DNA from: Acidobacteriota bacterium
Lineage (GTDB): Bacteria; Acidobacteriota; Terriglobia; Acidiferrales; UBA7541
Direction of reading: 5' to 3'
DNA length: 61,753 bases
Assembly (NCBI GenBank): GCA_003225295.1
Contig: QHYZ01000086.1
Span: 1 to 61,753, forward strand
Both the position numbers and the translations under genes were made by a program. Within the stretch, counting starts at the first letter, position 1. The number at the start of each line of letters is the position of its first letter. Positions 9,822 through 19,002 of the stretch are shown here, one piece after another. The notes beneath the pieces are model-generated. The model saw nothing but the letters and a program-made list of their open reading frames with translations. It had not been told where the DNA came from and made no database searches.

Positions 9822-11206
9822 TATTTCTCTTCCTCAGACGTCTCCGCCACCAGTTCGCGCATTTCCGCGATGGAAATCGCCGGGAGAACGCGCACGAACA
9901 GGAAGAGCAGCGTGACGAACATTCCCATGGTGCCGATGAAGGTGGCCCAATCCCAGAACGTCGGGCTGTAGCGGCCCCAGGCGGAAGGCACAAAGTCGCG
10001 CGTCAGGCTGATGACCACAATGACGAAGCGCTCCAGCCACATGCCGATATTCACGACGATGGACATGAGGAAGAGAACCACCACATTGTGGCGCACCTTG
10101 TAGGACCACAGCAGTTGCGGCACCAGGATGTTCGACAGAATCAGCGCAAAGTAAAACGGGGCATACGGACCGTGGAGCCGCTGCTGGACGAGGAAGACGT
10201 CAAACTTGTTGCCGCTGTAAAGCGACAGGAAGAACTCGAAAAAATAGCCATAAGCGACGATGAGCCCGGTGGCCAGCATGACCTTGGCCATGTTGTCCAG
10301 GTGCCGCATGGTGATGAAATCTTCGAGGGCGTAGGCTTTGCGCAGCGGAATCGCGATGGTCAAAACCATGGCGAAGCCCGAATAGATGGCCCCGGCCACG
10401 AAGTACGGCGGAAAGATTGTGGTGTGCCAGCCGGGAACGATGGCGATCGCGAAATCAAAGCTCACCACCGTGTGCACGGAAAGAACCAGCGGGGTGGCGA
10501 GTCCGGCGAGCAGCAAGTAAGCTGACTGGTAGCGATGCCAGTGGCGCCCCGAACCGCGCCAGCCCAGCGAAAGCATTCCGTAAATGATCTTCAAGGGTTT
10601 GCGGATGGAGCGATCGCGGAGCGTTGCCAGGTCCGGGATGAGACCCACGAACCAGAACATCAGCGAAACCGTGCCGTAGGTGGAAACCGCAAACACGTCC
10701 CAGATCAGCGGGCTTCGGAATTGCGGCCAGATCCCCATGGTGCTGGGGTACGGCATCATGTAAAACGCCAACCAGGGGCGGCCGGTGTGGATCAGGGGAA
10801 AAATGCCGGCGCAGGCCACGGCGAAGAGCGTCATCGCTTCGGCGAAACGGTTGATGGAGGTGCGCCACTTCTGATTCAACAAAAATAAGATCGCGGAGAT
10901 GAGCGTGCCCGCGTGGCCAATACCGATCCACCACACGAAATTGACGATCGCGAAGCCCCAGCCGATGGGGATGTTGATGCCCCAGATGCCGGTGCCTTTG
11001 ATGACCAGCCAGGCGATGGCAACGGTCATCATCCCCATGACACTGAAGGCGATCAAAAATCCAACATACCAGCCGAGGGACGTCGGGCGGGTCAGCACGA
11101 TCGCACTGATTTTGTCGGTGACCGACCCGTAGGTATGCCCGGGACCTATCACCGGGCTCAGCCGGCGGATTTCGGGAGAGTCGAATGGTGGTTGGCCGGC
11201 GCTCAT
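9821..11206 (-). CDS. actC: Alternative complex III subunit ActC (NrfD/PsrC-like)
   Basis: A 461-residue integral membrane protein of the NrfD family with about ten helices, including GWGFAIVNFVWWIGIGHAGTLIS and the late SAWGRYSPTFWDWATFIGT-type region. In ACIII, ActC is the large membrane subunit that, next to ActB, carries the quinol oxidation site. The ATG overlaps the actB stop by four bases (ATGA). Order and overlaps match the actA-F arrangement known from Bacteroidota, Rhodothermus and acidobacteria. Confidence 0.95.
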   Translation of the reverse strand: MSAGQPPFDSPEIRRLSPVIGPGHTYGSVTDKISAIVLTRPTSLGWYVGFLIAFSVMGMMTVAIAWLVIKGTGIWGINIPIGWGFAIVNFVWWIGIGHAGTLISAILFLLNQKWRTSINRFAEAMTLFAVACAGIFPLIHTGRPWLAFYMMPYPSTMGIWPQFRSPLIWDVFAVSTYGTVSLMFWFVGLIPDLATLRDRSIRKPLKIIYGMLSLGWRGSGRHWHRYQSAYLLLAGLATPLVLSVHTVVSFDFAIAIVPGWHTTIFPPYFVAGAIYSGFAMVLTIAIPLRKAYALEDFITMRHLDNMAKVMLATGLIVAYGYFFEFFLSLYSGNKFDVFLVQQRLHGPYAPFYFALILSNILVPQLLWSYKVRHNVVVLFLMSIVVNIGMWLERFVIVVISLTRDFVPSAWGRYSPTFWDWATFIGTMGMFVTLLFLFVRVLPAISIAEMRELVAETSEEEK

Positions 11207-14200
11207 GCCGACTCCAATTCCGGATTCGGATTGCGCACCGCCGCGAGATAGGTGGTGCGCGGTCGGGTGTTCAGTTCGCCAAGGAGTGCGTAATTGCGCT
11301 GCTGCGCTTTCAGTTTGGCGACGCGGCTGTCCTGGTCATTGGCATTGCCGAAGACTATGGCTTCGGTCGGGCAGGCTTGTTCGCACGCCGTCACGATCGC
11401 GCCGTCGTGAATCGGCGCGTTCAACTTTTCCGATTCGATGCGCGCGTCGTTGATGCGCTGCACACAATAGGTGCACTTCTCCATAACGCCGCGGCTGCGC
11501 ACGGTGACTTCCGGATTGCGCAGAAGTTTGAGTTGCGGCGTCTCCCAATCCTGGAAGCGCAGGAAGTTGAAGCGGCGAACTTTGTAGGGGCAGTTGTTCG
11601 AACAGTAGCGCGTGCCGACGCAGCGATTGTAGACCATATCGTTCAGGCCTTCGGCGCTGTGGACCGTGGCACCGACGGGGCAGACCTGCTCGCAAGGCGC
11701 GTTCTCGCACTGCTGGCAGGGCACGGGCTGGAAGAATGTCGGCGGATTAAAGAGCGACTCGTCGTAGCTGGACGGATCGTTGGTGGGGGACTTCACCGAC
11801 TTCTGGTAATAACGGTCGATGCGGATCCAATGCATTTCGCGTCCGCGCATGACTTGCTCTTTCCCGACGACCGGAATGTTGTTCTCCGACTGGCAAGCGA
11901 CGACGCAGGCGTTGCAGCCGTTGCATTTGTTCAAATCGATGGCCATCGCCCACTTGTCGCGATGGTAGGGAAATTCCGCTTCACCGTTGTAGAGCGAGAG
12001 TTCCTGGGGGGGCAATTCGGCGTGCTCGTTGGCAAAATTTGGATTCTTGAGATACTCCTCGAGAGTACCGGTGGCCAGAATCTGCCGGCCTTCCATGTTG
12101 AAGTGATACTGCGTGCACGCCAGAGGATACTCTTGGCCGGTTTTTCTAATGGCGCTGCTGGGGGCGAAGGCGGCCCACAGCGCGCCGGAAGTGCGCACGG
12201 CGTAGGCGTTGAAACCCTTGTTCGTTCCGGTGTAGCCGGCTCGCTTGCGGCCGTACCCCAGCGGAAGAACGACAGTATCATCGGCTTGGCCAGGCACGAT
12301 CCAGGCAGCCGCAGTGACTTTGCTGTTCGAAAGCGCAATGTCGATGACGTTCGAATAAACCTTGCCGTGTTCGCCGCCGCGCCAGGCGACGTTGTGGGCC
12401 ACTTTCAGATTTTCAGCGGTCTTCGGGCTGATCATTGCGGCGTTGTCCCAGGTGAGCTTGGTGACGGGTTTGGGCAACTCCTGCAGCCAGCCGTTATTGG
12501 CGAAGCGCCCGTCGTAGACGCAAGGATCGGGGCGGAAGATGAATTCCATCTCGTTAGCGGGTGCGGGCTTTGGCGTCGGGAGGCTCGCCGGACTGAACTT
12601 CAGCGTGGCCTTGAGGGGCGCAAAGGCCGAGCCCGCGACGACTCCATCATGGAGCGACTTGCGCCAGAATCTTTCGAAAGAGCCCGGTTCCGGCGAGGAC
12701 ATGGGAGAGAGACGTTGCCCCATGGCTTCCGAGTTGGCGCGGACGACGTCATAGTCGCTGACGCCGGGCTGGTCGCTGAAAGCCGCCAGCGCCGCCCGCA
12801 AGGAATGCGTGTGGTACAGCGGCGCGATCAACGGCTGAATCACGCCCACGGTGCCGTCGAACGCGCGCGCATCGCCCCAGGTTTCGAGGTAGTGCGATTC
12901 GGCAACGTGCCAGTCGCAGAGTTCCGAAGTCTCGTCAAAATGCGAGCTGACGTGGATGGTGGTTTTGACTTTCTTCTGCTTGGTCTTGTCGAATGCAATC
13001 TTTGCGGCGAAATCGAAATCATGCGGCGCGGTGTAAACCGGATTACCACCGAGAATCAGCAGCGTCTCGACCTTGCCCGCCTCGATATCAGCGCACAATT
13101 CCGCCAGCGATTCCAAGTGATTCACCGGATGCGCTTCCACTGGCTCGGTGTAGTAGAGTGTTGTCCCCACGTTGCCGAGCGCCGCGTTGATGGCATGCGC
13201 CAGAGCATGAACTTCAGCCGGCTGCTGTTCGCCTGCGACCACCAGCGACACGCCCTTGTGCTTCTGCAAATCTTTAGCGACGGTGTCGAGCCACTTCTCC
13301 GCGCCAGCCGCAAGGGTCACCGAACCGCCAAGACCGAGCTTCGCTGCAAGCGCGCGCGCGAAGAGCTCGACTTCGGAAGCCCGTAAGGGCCAGCGGTGAT
13401 CCGCGGTCGCACCAGTGACGCTCGGGGTCGGCTCGACCGCATAGAGCCGGTTCATGGTGTCGTCGGGGCCATTCAGTTTGCGGCGCCGCGAGAATTTCTT
13501 CGCGTAGGGAATGTGTCCCGGACCGCTGCCTAGAAAGTCGGAGTCGAGCGCAAGGATGACGTCAGCCTTCTCCGGGCGATAAACCGTGTTGAGGTAGCTG
13601 CCGAAAGCGAGCTTCGCGCCCTCGCGTGTGCCGTCACCGACGGCGGGCTCCCACTGGTGCCATTTGGCCTTCGGAAAAGTCGTGAGTAGTGATTGAATTT
13701 GCCCGGCCAGCGTCGGCGAAGTAACAATGCCGCTCAGGATGCGGAATCGCGCGCCGCCGTCGCCCTTCATCCCCGCTGCGAGCGCCTGCGCGCTCTCGAC
13801 AAACAACGACCAGGTCTGGATTTCTCCGAATTTCGTGACCGTCTGCGCACGATCCGGGTCGTAAAGATTCAGAACCGAAGCTTGCGCGAAGACGTTGGTC
13901 GCGCCCAGGCTGGACGGATGGTCGGGGTTGCCTTCGATTTTCGTGGGCCGCCCTTCGTGGCTTTCCACCAGCAGGCCAATGGCATCGGCACCAAACGGCA
14001 TCGCCGTGGCATAGAACTGCGGCCTTCCGAGAGTCAGCCCATCGGGCTGCTTGACGTACGGCACGAGGTACTGTTCGGGCGTACGGCCGCAGCCGGAAAG
14101 ACCGGCAAGAGCCAGCGAAGCGGCCATCAACTTCAGGAAATCGCGCCGGTCGACGGAGTTGTCCCAGTCCGAAGGCGCCTGGCGCGGGAATTCGCGATGC

Positions 14201-14400
14201 AGCAATTCTTCGAATTGCGGATCGCCAGCGAGCTCTTCGAGCGTGCGCCAGTACTGCTTGCCAGTTTTCGATTCCAGCTTGGCGCGTACCGCGGCCAAAT
14301 CCATCGGTCCATCCTGCAGCTTCCCGTCTCCGGCCGGATGGTTATGATCGTGCCGGCCCACGATGTGTTCGTGTTGTTCGCGCTCGCGCATACCGTCCAT
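11203..14400 (-). CDS. actB: Alternative complex III subunit ActB (molybdopterin-oxidoreductase-like plus FeS domain)
   Basis: A 1065-residue fusion. A Tat-type twin-arginine motif with hydrophobic core (RRDFLKLMAASLALAG) lies at residues 85-100. Next comes a molybdopterin-oxidoreductase-like domain (about 110-800) that in this family holds no molybdenum cofactor. A ferredoxin-like C-terminal domain (about 819-1010) has four cysteine clusters: CNGCNACVVAC, CQQCENAPCEQVCP, CVGTRYCSNNCP, and CTYC ... CEQACP. This corresponds to three [4Fe-4S] and one [3Fe-4S] cluster in characterised ACIII. ActB moves electrons from quinol to the heme subunits. The start overlaps the actA stop by one base. Large antisense frames (for example 11185-13386 plus) are shadows. 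Confidence 0.95.
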   Translation of the reverse strand: MDGMREREQHEHIVGRHDHNHPAGDGKLQDGPMDLAAVRAKLESKTGKQYWRTLEELAGDPQFEELLHREFPRQAPSDWDNSVDRRDFLKLMAASLALAGLSGCGRTPEQYLVPYVKQPDGLTLGRPQFYATAMPFGADAIGLLVESHEGRPTKIEGNPDHPSSLGATNVFAQASVLNLYDPDRAQTVTKFGEIQTWSLFVESAQALAAGMKGDGGARFRILSGIVTSPTLAGQIQSLLTTFPKAKWHQWEPAVGDGTREGAKLAFGSYLNTVYRPEKADVILALDSDFLGSGPGHIPYAKKFSRRRKLNGPDDTMNRLYAVEPTPSVTGATADHRWPLRASEVELFARALAAKLGLGGSVTLAAGAEKWLDTVAKDLQKHKGVSLVVAGEQQPAEVHALAHAINAALGNVGTTLYYTEPVEAHPVNHLESLAELCADIEAGKVETLLILGGNPVYTAPHDFDFAAKIAFDKTKQKKVKTTIHVSSHFDETSELCDWHVAESHYLETWGDARAFDGTVGVIQPLIAPLYHTHSLRAALAAFSDQPGVSDYDVVRANSEAMGQRLSPMSSPEPGSFERFWRKSLHDGVVAGSAFAPLKATLKFSPASLPTPKPAPANEMEFIFRPDPCVYDGRFANNGWLQELPKPVTKLTWDNAAMISPKTAENLKVAHNVAWRGGEHGKVYSNVIDIALSNSKVTAAAWIVPGQADDTVVLPLGYGRKRAGYTGTNKGFNAYAVRTSGALWAAFAPSSAIRKTGQEYPLACTQYHFNMEGRQILATGTLEEYLKNPNFANEHAELPPQELSLYNGEAEFPYHRDKWAMAIDLNKCNGCNACVVACQSENNIPVVGKEQVMRGREMHWIRIDRYYQKSVKSPTNDPSSYDESLFNPPTFFQPVPCQQCENAPCEQVCPVGATVHSAEGLNDMVYNRCVGTRYCSNNCPYKVRRFNFLRFQDWETPQLKLLRNPEVTVRSRGVMEKCTYCVQRINDARIESEKLNAPIHDGAIVTACEQACPTEAIVFGNANDQDSRVAKLKAQQRNYALLGELNTRPRTTYLAAVRNPNPELESA

Positions 14401-15059
14401 TAGCGATGACAGGTCGAGCAGCTCGTTAGCTCGGCCGTTGTCCGAAGCTGGTACTCTTCCCTCAGCTTGGCGCCGACTTCCTCCTGATTATCCGGGGCCC
14501 TCCAGTCCATATTGAAAATCTGATCTTTGGGGCGGAGAACCTGCTCGGGGTTGCGATGGCAGTCCAGGCACCATTGCATCAGCAAGGTATTGGCCTGGAA
14601 TACCAGCGGCATTTGGTTGACCTGCCCGTGGCACGACGAGCAGCCTACGCCCTTGTTGACGTGAATGCTGTGATTAAAATAGACGAAATCGGCCAAGCGG
14701 TGAACTTTGACCCACTGGATGGATTTATCGCTGCGATAGCTCTCGCGGATGGGCTCGAGGTAGGCCGCATTGTTGAATAGCACCGCATGGCAGTTCATGC
14801 AAGTCTTGGTCGGCGGAATCCCGGCAACGGCGGAAGTTTCCACGCCGGTATGACAGTAGCGGCAATCGATGCCGTCATCGCCCACGTGATGCTTGTGGCT
14901 GAATTGCAGGGGCTGCTCACGGGAAATGTTCTGTCGCGTCATATAGGGCGAGCGCGCCACCGCGAGCACGGCTATGAGCGCCACTCCGACCAAAAAAAGG
15001 GCCGAATACACACTGAACCGCGCGATGAAATTGGTACTGCGATGAAAAATCTGTGCCAT
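14400..15059 (-). CDS. actA: Alternative complex III subunit ActA, pentaheme cytochrome c
   Basis: A 219-residue protein with one N-terminal membrane anchor (about residues 14-34) and five CxxCH heme sites at C66, C87, C140, C164 and C214. Five hemes match ActA of characterised ACIII. The protein faces the periplasm and takes electrons from the ActB FeS clusters. It is the first gene of the operon; the promoter must lie in 15060 and beyond, but no clear -35/-10 pair stands out there. Confidence 0.95.
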   Translation of the reverse strand: MAQIFHRSTNFIARFSVYSALFLVGVALIAVLAVARSPYMTRQNISREQPLQFSHKHHVGDDGIDCRYCHTGVETSAVAGIPPTKTCMNCHAVLFNNAAYLEPIRESYRSDKSIQWVKVHRLADFVYFNHSIHVNKGVGCSSCHGQVNQMPLVFQANTLLMQWCLDCHRNPEQVLRPKDQIFNMDWRAPDNQEEVGAKLREEYQLRTTAELTSCSTCHR

Positions 15060-15773
15060 GTCTGTTCAGCACTCTGCGGGGGAGCGCTCCGGTAGGGAGC
15101 TGCGGTCAGGGCGTCCCACGAGTTAGCCGGAAAGTGCAAACCCGGATCATGCTTGACGCGATAGTGTCCAACAAAACATTCGGGAATGCAACCTTCCGAC
15201 AATTTGTCAGTCGCGGTTTCCAAGATTTCAGAGGCTCGCTTTTCGCCGCATATTCTTCGGAAAAAAGTCCGCCCCCTCGAAGCCCAACGTTTCGATCAAG
15301 AATGTCTACGGAGTGCCGTTGCTAACCCTTGGTCTCCACCGTCGACCGATTCCCATGCCAAAGGGAACTATTTTCCACGAAATTTCCGAGCGGTATCGGT
15401 GGTCGTCACGGGAGGTTTTTTTTCGGCCATGGGTCATCTCTTTCCCCAACCCGAGAGAGTGCACTCTGCCTGCCACAGATGCGTTCTAACCGAGGACTGA
15501 TTGAAGACAGAAGAGCTTTGCATGGCCAGACGGCGGTACCTTCTTCTGAGAGTGTCGGGACTTTCGACACCTTTCTCGACGACGGTCGAAGTCTACGACA
15601 CTCCAATCGGGATTTTCCTTCTCTTGCTTTGCTCCCCATAAGTTTTATTTACAAGCGTTCGCCGGAGCGCGCACCCGTGGTATCTTGGAAGTAGGCTGCG
15701 ACGTTCGTTTTGCGGCGGGGCCTGGTTAATACCTGAGCGTCCCTGGGACAAATCCGGGGCGAAGACAGCCCGC
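15060..15773. other. Leader/intergenic region between the ACIII operon and tRNA-Asn
   Basis: About 700 bases with no believable gene; the short frames (15053-15325, 15329-15694, 15593-15850) have no domain and one runs through the tRNA. It must hold the ACIII-oxidase promoter (minus strand) and the tRNA promoter (plus). A perfect 12-base palindrome, AGAGTGCACTCT, sits at 15456-15467, and GTGTCG / CGACAC arms at 15552-15570 can form a small hairpin. Either could be regulatory, but nothing in the sequence ties them to a regulator. Confidence 0.45.
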
Positions 15774-15849
15774 TGGGGCGTGGTCCAACTGGTAGGACAC
15801 CTCACTGTTAATGAGGACGGTGAAGGTTCGAATCCTTCCGCCCCAGCCA
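15774..15849 (+). tRNA. tRNA-Asn (GTT)
   Basis: A full cloverleaf: acceptor arms TGGGGCG (15774-15780) and CGCCCCA (15839-15845), discriminator G, and encoded CCA (15847-15849). The anticodon stem is CCTCA / TGAGG with loop CTGTTAA, giving anticodon GTT at 15807-15809. The T-loop region is GGTTCGAATCC. Seventy-three bases plus CCA. It stands alone with no integrase or attachment-site repeat next to it. Confidence 0.97.
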
Positions 15850-16392
15850 ATTTTTCCCTTATTACTGTAAAATGAAGGAAATGCGCGCTCCGGCCTTTTT
15901 AATACCGATTGCACCACCTTTATCACCGATATCTCCGGGCCAATTTCGCGGTTTCCAACCCGAAACAAAGTATCAACTAAGGGAACAACGAGCTTACAAA
16001 GGGGCTTCGTACGATGTTGGAGCGGAAGCCTCTATGACCGCCAACGATTTCCACAGGGCAATGTTAAGAGGAGATCATAGCGGTGCGGACGTCGAACCGC
16101 GCGTGGCGTCCCGCAGCCACCGATATTAACCTGTTCACTAAAGGCGCGCCACCCCGTAAACAAATACTAGCCAAGGGCTTCGCCCTTGAAATCCCAACGA
16201 CTTCCGGACAGCGAAGTAACAACGCGTTACATTGCCTCGGTATACGCAAAATTTGTTGAAGTGGTTCTGTTCATGAATTCGCAGCTAAGAATCTATAGAA
16301 GTCATGGTCAGGTGAGGGACGCCTTTCGTGGCCCTTGTCTGGCGCCGGTCTTCTCGCGCACAATAACCAGAAACGGCGAAGGCAGGCATGTC
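15850..16392. other. Intergenic region, no gene seen
   Basis: About 540 bases between the tRNA and the PHP metallohydrolase. Short frames have no domain or ribosome binding site. One tight hairpin, CAAGGGC / GCCCTTG around a TTC loop at 16172-16188, is present without a T-run. The promoter for the downstream gene is presumably here but is not evident. Confidence 0.4.
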
Positions 16393-18756
16393 ATGGAATA
16401 CAGAAATTCTCCTGTGCCAGCACGCATCTTCAGAATCACTTCTTATCTGATTCGAATTCTACTTCAGGCCATGATTGTTTTGCCCGTAGCCGCGCAGACG
16501 CGCGTTCCCCTTCAACCCTTTGCGCAGCAGGTGCGTCAAGTGGAAACGAGCCTTGCTTATCTCGGGCAGCCCCTCGCACAGGATGATGGGGACGCCATCA
16601 ATCAGGCTATCGGCAATGCCAGCGAGGCTGCCGCAATTGATCGTCTGGAGCAGATCCTTGACAAGTACACTCTGGCGATCGTGGACATCAATGCCGAGGG
16701 GCGCGTCAAAGTGCTGCCGGGCCCGGCGAAGCCCGGACTGGTGGAAGCTGGGACGCGCATCTTCCTGGTGAAAGTCATCAACAAGGCTGGAGTAACGGCT
16801 CCGCTCATAGCCGAAAGCCCAAATGCACTTCCTGTGTTTGCTCAATCGGATTCCAGCCCAGAACCGCCAAAGAAAATCTCTGCTGCCGATGCCCGCGACA
16901 GGTGGATGGGCCTGCAGCTCTACGACAAAGATCCGATGTCCTCGCGACTCTCAGGTCTGCCGCTCGAATATCGAATCCTCCAAATCTACAGCCGCGAACA
17001 AGGGCAGCGATCAGCCGCGATCAGTTTCAACGTCGGGCAGGGAACGCAAGACATTGGGTTTCGCAATGAGATCGTGCTGGTCTTCACAGCGCTACCCGCC
17101 CGCGCATTGCGGCTGCGGGTTCGCGACGAGAACGGCGCACCGTCGATGGCAGCCTTCACGATCCGCGACGCATTGGGCCGACTGTACCCCAATCCCGCAA
17201 AGCGTCTGGCACCCGACCTCTTTTTCCAGCCGCAGGTCTATCGTGAGAACGGCGACACGATTCTCGTGCCGGCGGGTTCTTATACCGTGACCTCTTCCAT
17301 GGGACCTGAATATCACCCGCAAACGAAACAAGTCGAGGTAACCGCAACGGGCCCAAACGAAGTTTCATTCGCCATGCATCGCTGGATCGACCCCGCGAAA
17401 TACCGCTGGTATTCCGGCGACCATCACGTGCATGCCGCCGGCTGTTCGCACTACCAGAATCCCACGGAAGGCGTCGAACCGGATGACATGATGCGCCAAA
17501 TCCTGGGCGAGAAATTGAATGTCGGCGCAGTTCTGACCTGGGGACCCTGTTACTACTACCAGAAACAGTTTTTCAGCGGCAAGGATCACCCTCTCTCGAA
17601 GCCGGATGGACTGATGCATTACGACCTGGAGGTTTCCGGGTTTCCATCGAGCCACGCCGGACATTTGGTATTACTCGGGTTAACGAATCAGGATTATCCG
17701 CATTGCCTACGGATCGAGCAGTGGCCCACCTGGGATCTCCCTGTTTTGCGATGGGCGAAATCGCAGGGAGCTTCGGCTGGCTTTGCGCACTCTGGCTGGG
17801 GACTTGCGGTGAAGTCGCGCGAACTTCCAAATTACGAAATTCCGGGCTTTGATTCCATTGGGGCTAATGAATACATCGTGGACGTGACGCATCCCGACGC
17901 GGTCGATTTCATTTCTACCATGGACACACCTTACCTTTGGGAACTCAACATTTGGTATCACACGCTGAATGTGGGGTTCCGCACGCGTATCTCCGGAGAG
18001 ACAGATTTCCCTTGCATCACAGACGCCCGCGTCGGGCAGGGGCGTGTCTATGCCAAGATTGACCGGTCGCTCAGTTACAGCGGCTGGGTAGAGGCGCTGC
18101 GCGCCGGCCGAAGCTACGTGTCCGATGGCAGGAGCCATCTGATGGACTTCAGCGTGAACAATATTGACGTGGGAACGAATGCCAGCGAGGTTAGGCTGAC
18201 GGGAACAGGGACGGTGCACGCTCGAGTGAAGGTCTCGGCTTACCTCAGTCCCGTTGCCTCGGGAACCGAGAGCATCCCTTCTGACCGAGGGGATCACTTC
18301 TGGAGGGACGCTCTCAACAACCGCAATAGCCCGGCGGACAATATCCATGATCGTCCGCTAGATCAAACACCTTACTGGCATCTCGAGCGTGCGCGCATCG
18401 GAAACACCCGCGAAGTGAGCGTTGAACTGGTGATGAACGGGAAACCCGTGGCTCACAAGAATCTCTTGGCCGACGGAGCGGTTCAGGAAATTTCCTTCGA
18501 TGTGCCCGTGGAGAAAAGTAGCTGGCTCGCAGTGCGCATCCTGGGCTCCTCGCACACTAACCCCATCTTCGTTCTGGTCGACGGCAAACCCATTCGCGCC
18601 TCACGCGAGAGCGCCCTATGGTGTCTTGCCAGCGTAAACCAATGCTGGACCCAGAAAGCTCCCAAAATCTCCAAGGCCGAGCTTTCCGAAGCGCAGGCCG
18701 CCTACGACCACGCTCGCGAGGTTTACACCAAACTCATCTCGGAGTGCCCGCAATAA
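16393..18756 (+). CDS. Exported CehA/McbA-type PHP-superfamily metallohydrolase
   Basis: A 787-residue protein from MEYRNSPVPA, with a signal peptide (hydrophobic SYLIRILLQAMIVLPVAAQ). The first third looks like beta-rich carboxypeptidase-regulatory material (for example VRDENGAPSMAAFTIRD). The catalytic region begins at WYSGDHHVHAAG, whose H345 and H347 fit the first metal motif of CehA/McbA-like PHP hydrolases. Further metal-type residues are H466 in GFAHSGWG and the SGETDFPC region, followed by VGQGRVYAKI. Relatives hydrolyse carbamates or phosphoester-like bonds; the substrate here is unknown. The frame is open upstream to 16186, but the N-terminus makes sense only from 16393. Confidence 0.8.
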   Translation: MEYRNSPVPARIFRITSYLIRILLQAMIVLPVAAQTRVPLQPFAQQVRQVETSLAYLGQPLAQDDGDAINQAIGNASEAAAIDRLEQILDKYTLAIVDINAEGRVKVLPGPAKPGLVEAGTRIFLVKVINKAGVTAPLIAESPNALPVFAQSDSSPEPPKKISAADARDRWMGLQLYDKDPMSSRLSGLPLEYRILQIYSREQGQRSAAISFNVGQGTQDIGFRNEIVLVFTALPARALRLRVRDENGAPSMAAFTIRDALGRLYPNPAKRLAPDLFFQPQVYRENGDTILVPAGSYTVTSSMGPEYHPQTKQVEVTATGPNEVSFAMHRWIDPAKYRWYSGDHHVHAAGCSHYQNPTEGVEPDDMMRQILGEKLNVGAVLTWGPCYYYQKQFFSGKDHPLSKPDGLMHYDLEVSGFPSSHAGHLVLLGLTNQDYPHCLRIEQWPTWDLPVLRWAKSQGASAGFAHSGWGLAVKSRELPNYEIPGFDSIGANEYIVDVTHPDAVDFISTMDTPYLWELNIWYHTLNVGFRTRISGETDFPCITDARVGQGRVYAKIDRSLSYSGWVEALRAGRSYVSDGRSHLMDFSVNNIDVGTNASEVRLTGTGTVHARVKVSAYLSPVASGTESIPSDRGDHFWRDALNNRNSPADNIHDRPLDQTPYWHLERARIGNTREVSVELVMNGKPVAHKNLLADGAVQEISFDVPVEKSSWLAVRILGSSHTNPIFVLVDGKPIRASRESALWCLASVNQCWTQKAPKISKAELSEAQAAYDHAREVYTKLISECPQ

Positions 18757-18890
18757 GTTGGCATTAGACCGGCCTTTTTATGGTGGCTCGCGCTTTTTGC
18801 GTCACCAGGCAAGCCGGTTACGGAAATTTGCTTTCTGTCAGGGCGTGCTTGCAGACCCAGTCCCGTCTAGATAGGGTCCGCGACTCGGAC

Positions 18891-18914
18891 AGGGCCAAGT
18901 CCAGGGCCAAGTCC
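18891..18914 (+). repeat. Two-copy 12-base tandem repeat
   Basis: AGGGCCAAGTCC occurs twice head to tail in the gap between the convergent genes ending at 18756 and 19003. It is most simply a small slippage duplication. Confidence 0.8.
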
Positions 18915-19002
18915 CCTTTTCCAATCCGAAACGAAGTAGCCATTATTAAGGGGCGAAGCGATGCCGGGCTTGCACATTCGGAGTACCGCGGGGGAGCCGG
19001 GG

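Noticed and set aside
11185-13386. 733-codon open frame on the plus strand
   Set aside because: It is antisense to actB, whose domain structure, iron-sulfur motifs and overlaps are unambiguous; high GC makes long antisense frames.
15593-15850. 85-codon frame on the minus strand at the tRNA
   Set aside because: It lies across tRNA-Asn on the opposite strand and is explained by that gene.
15774-16392. tRNA-Asn as an integration site of a genomic island
   Set aside because: No integrase gene and no direct repeat of the tRNA 3' end was seen downstream.
18891-18914. Tandem 12-base repeat as a CRISPR or regulator array
   Set aside because: Only two copies without spacers; no cas genes in the window.
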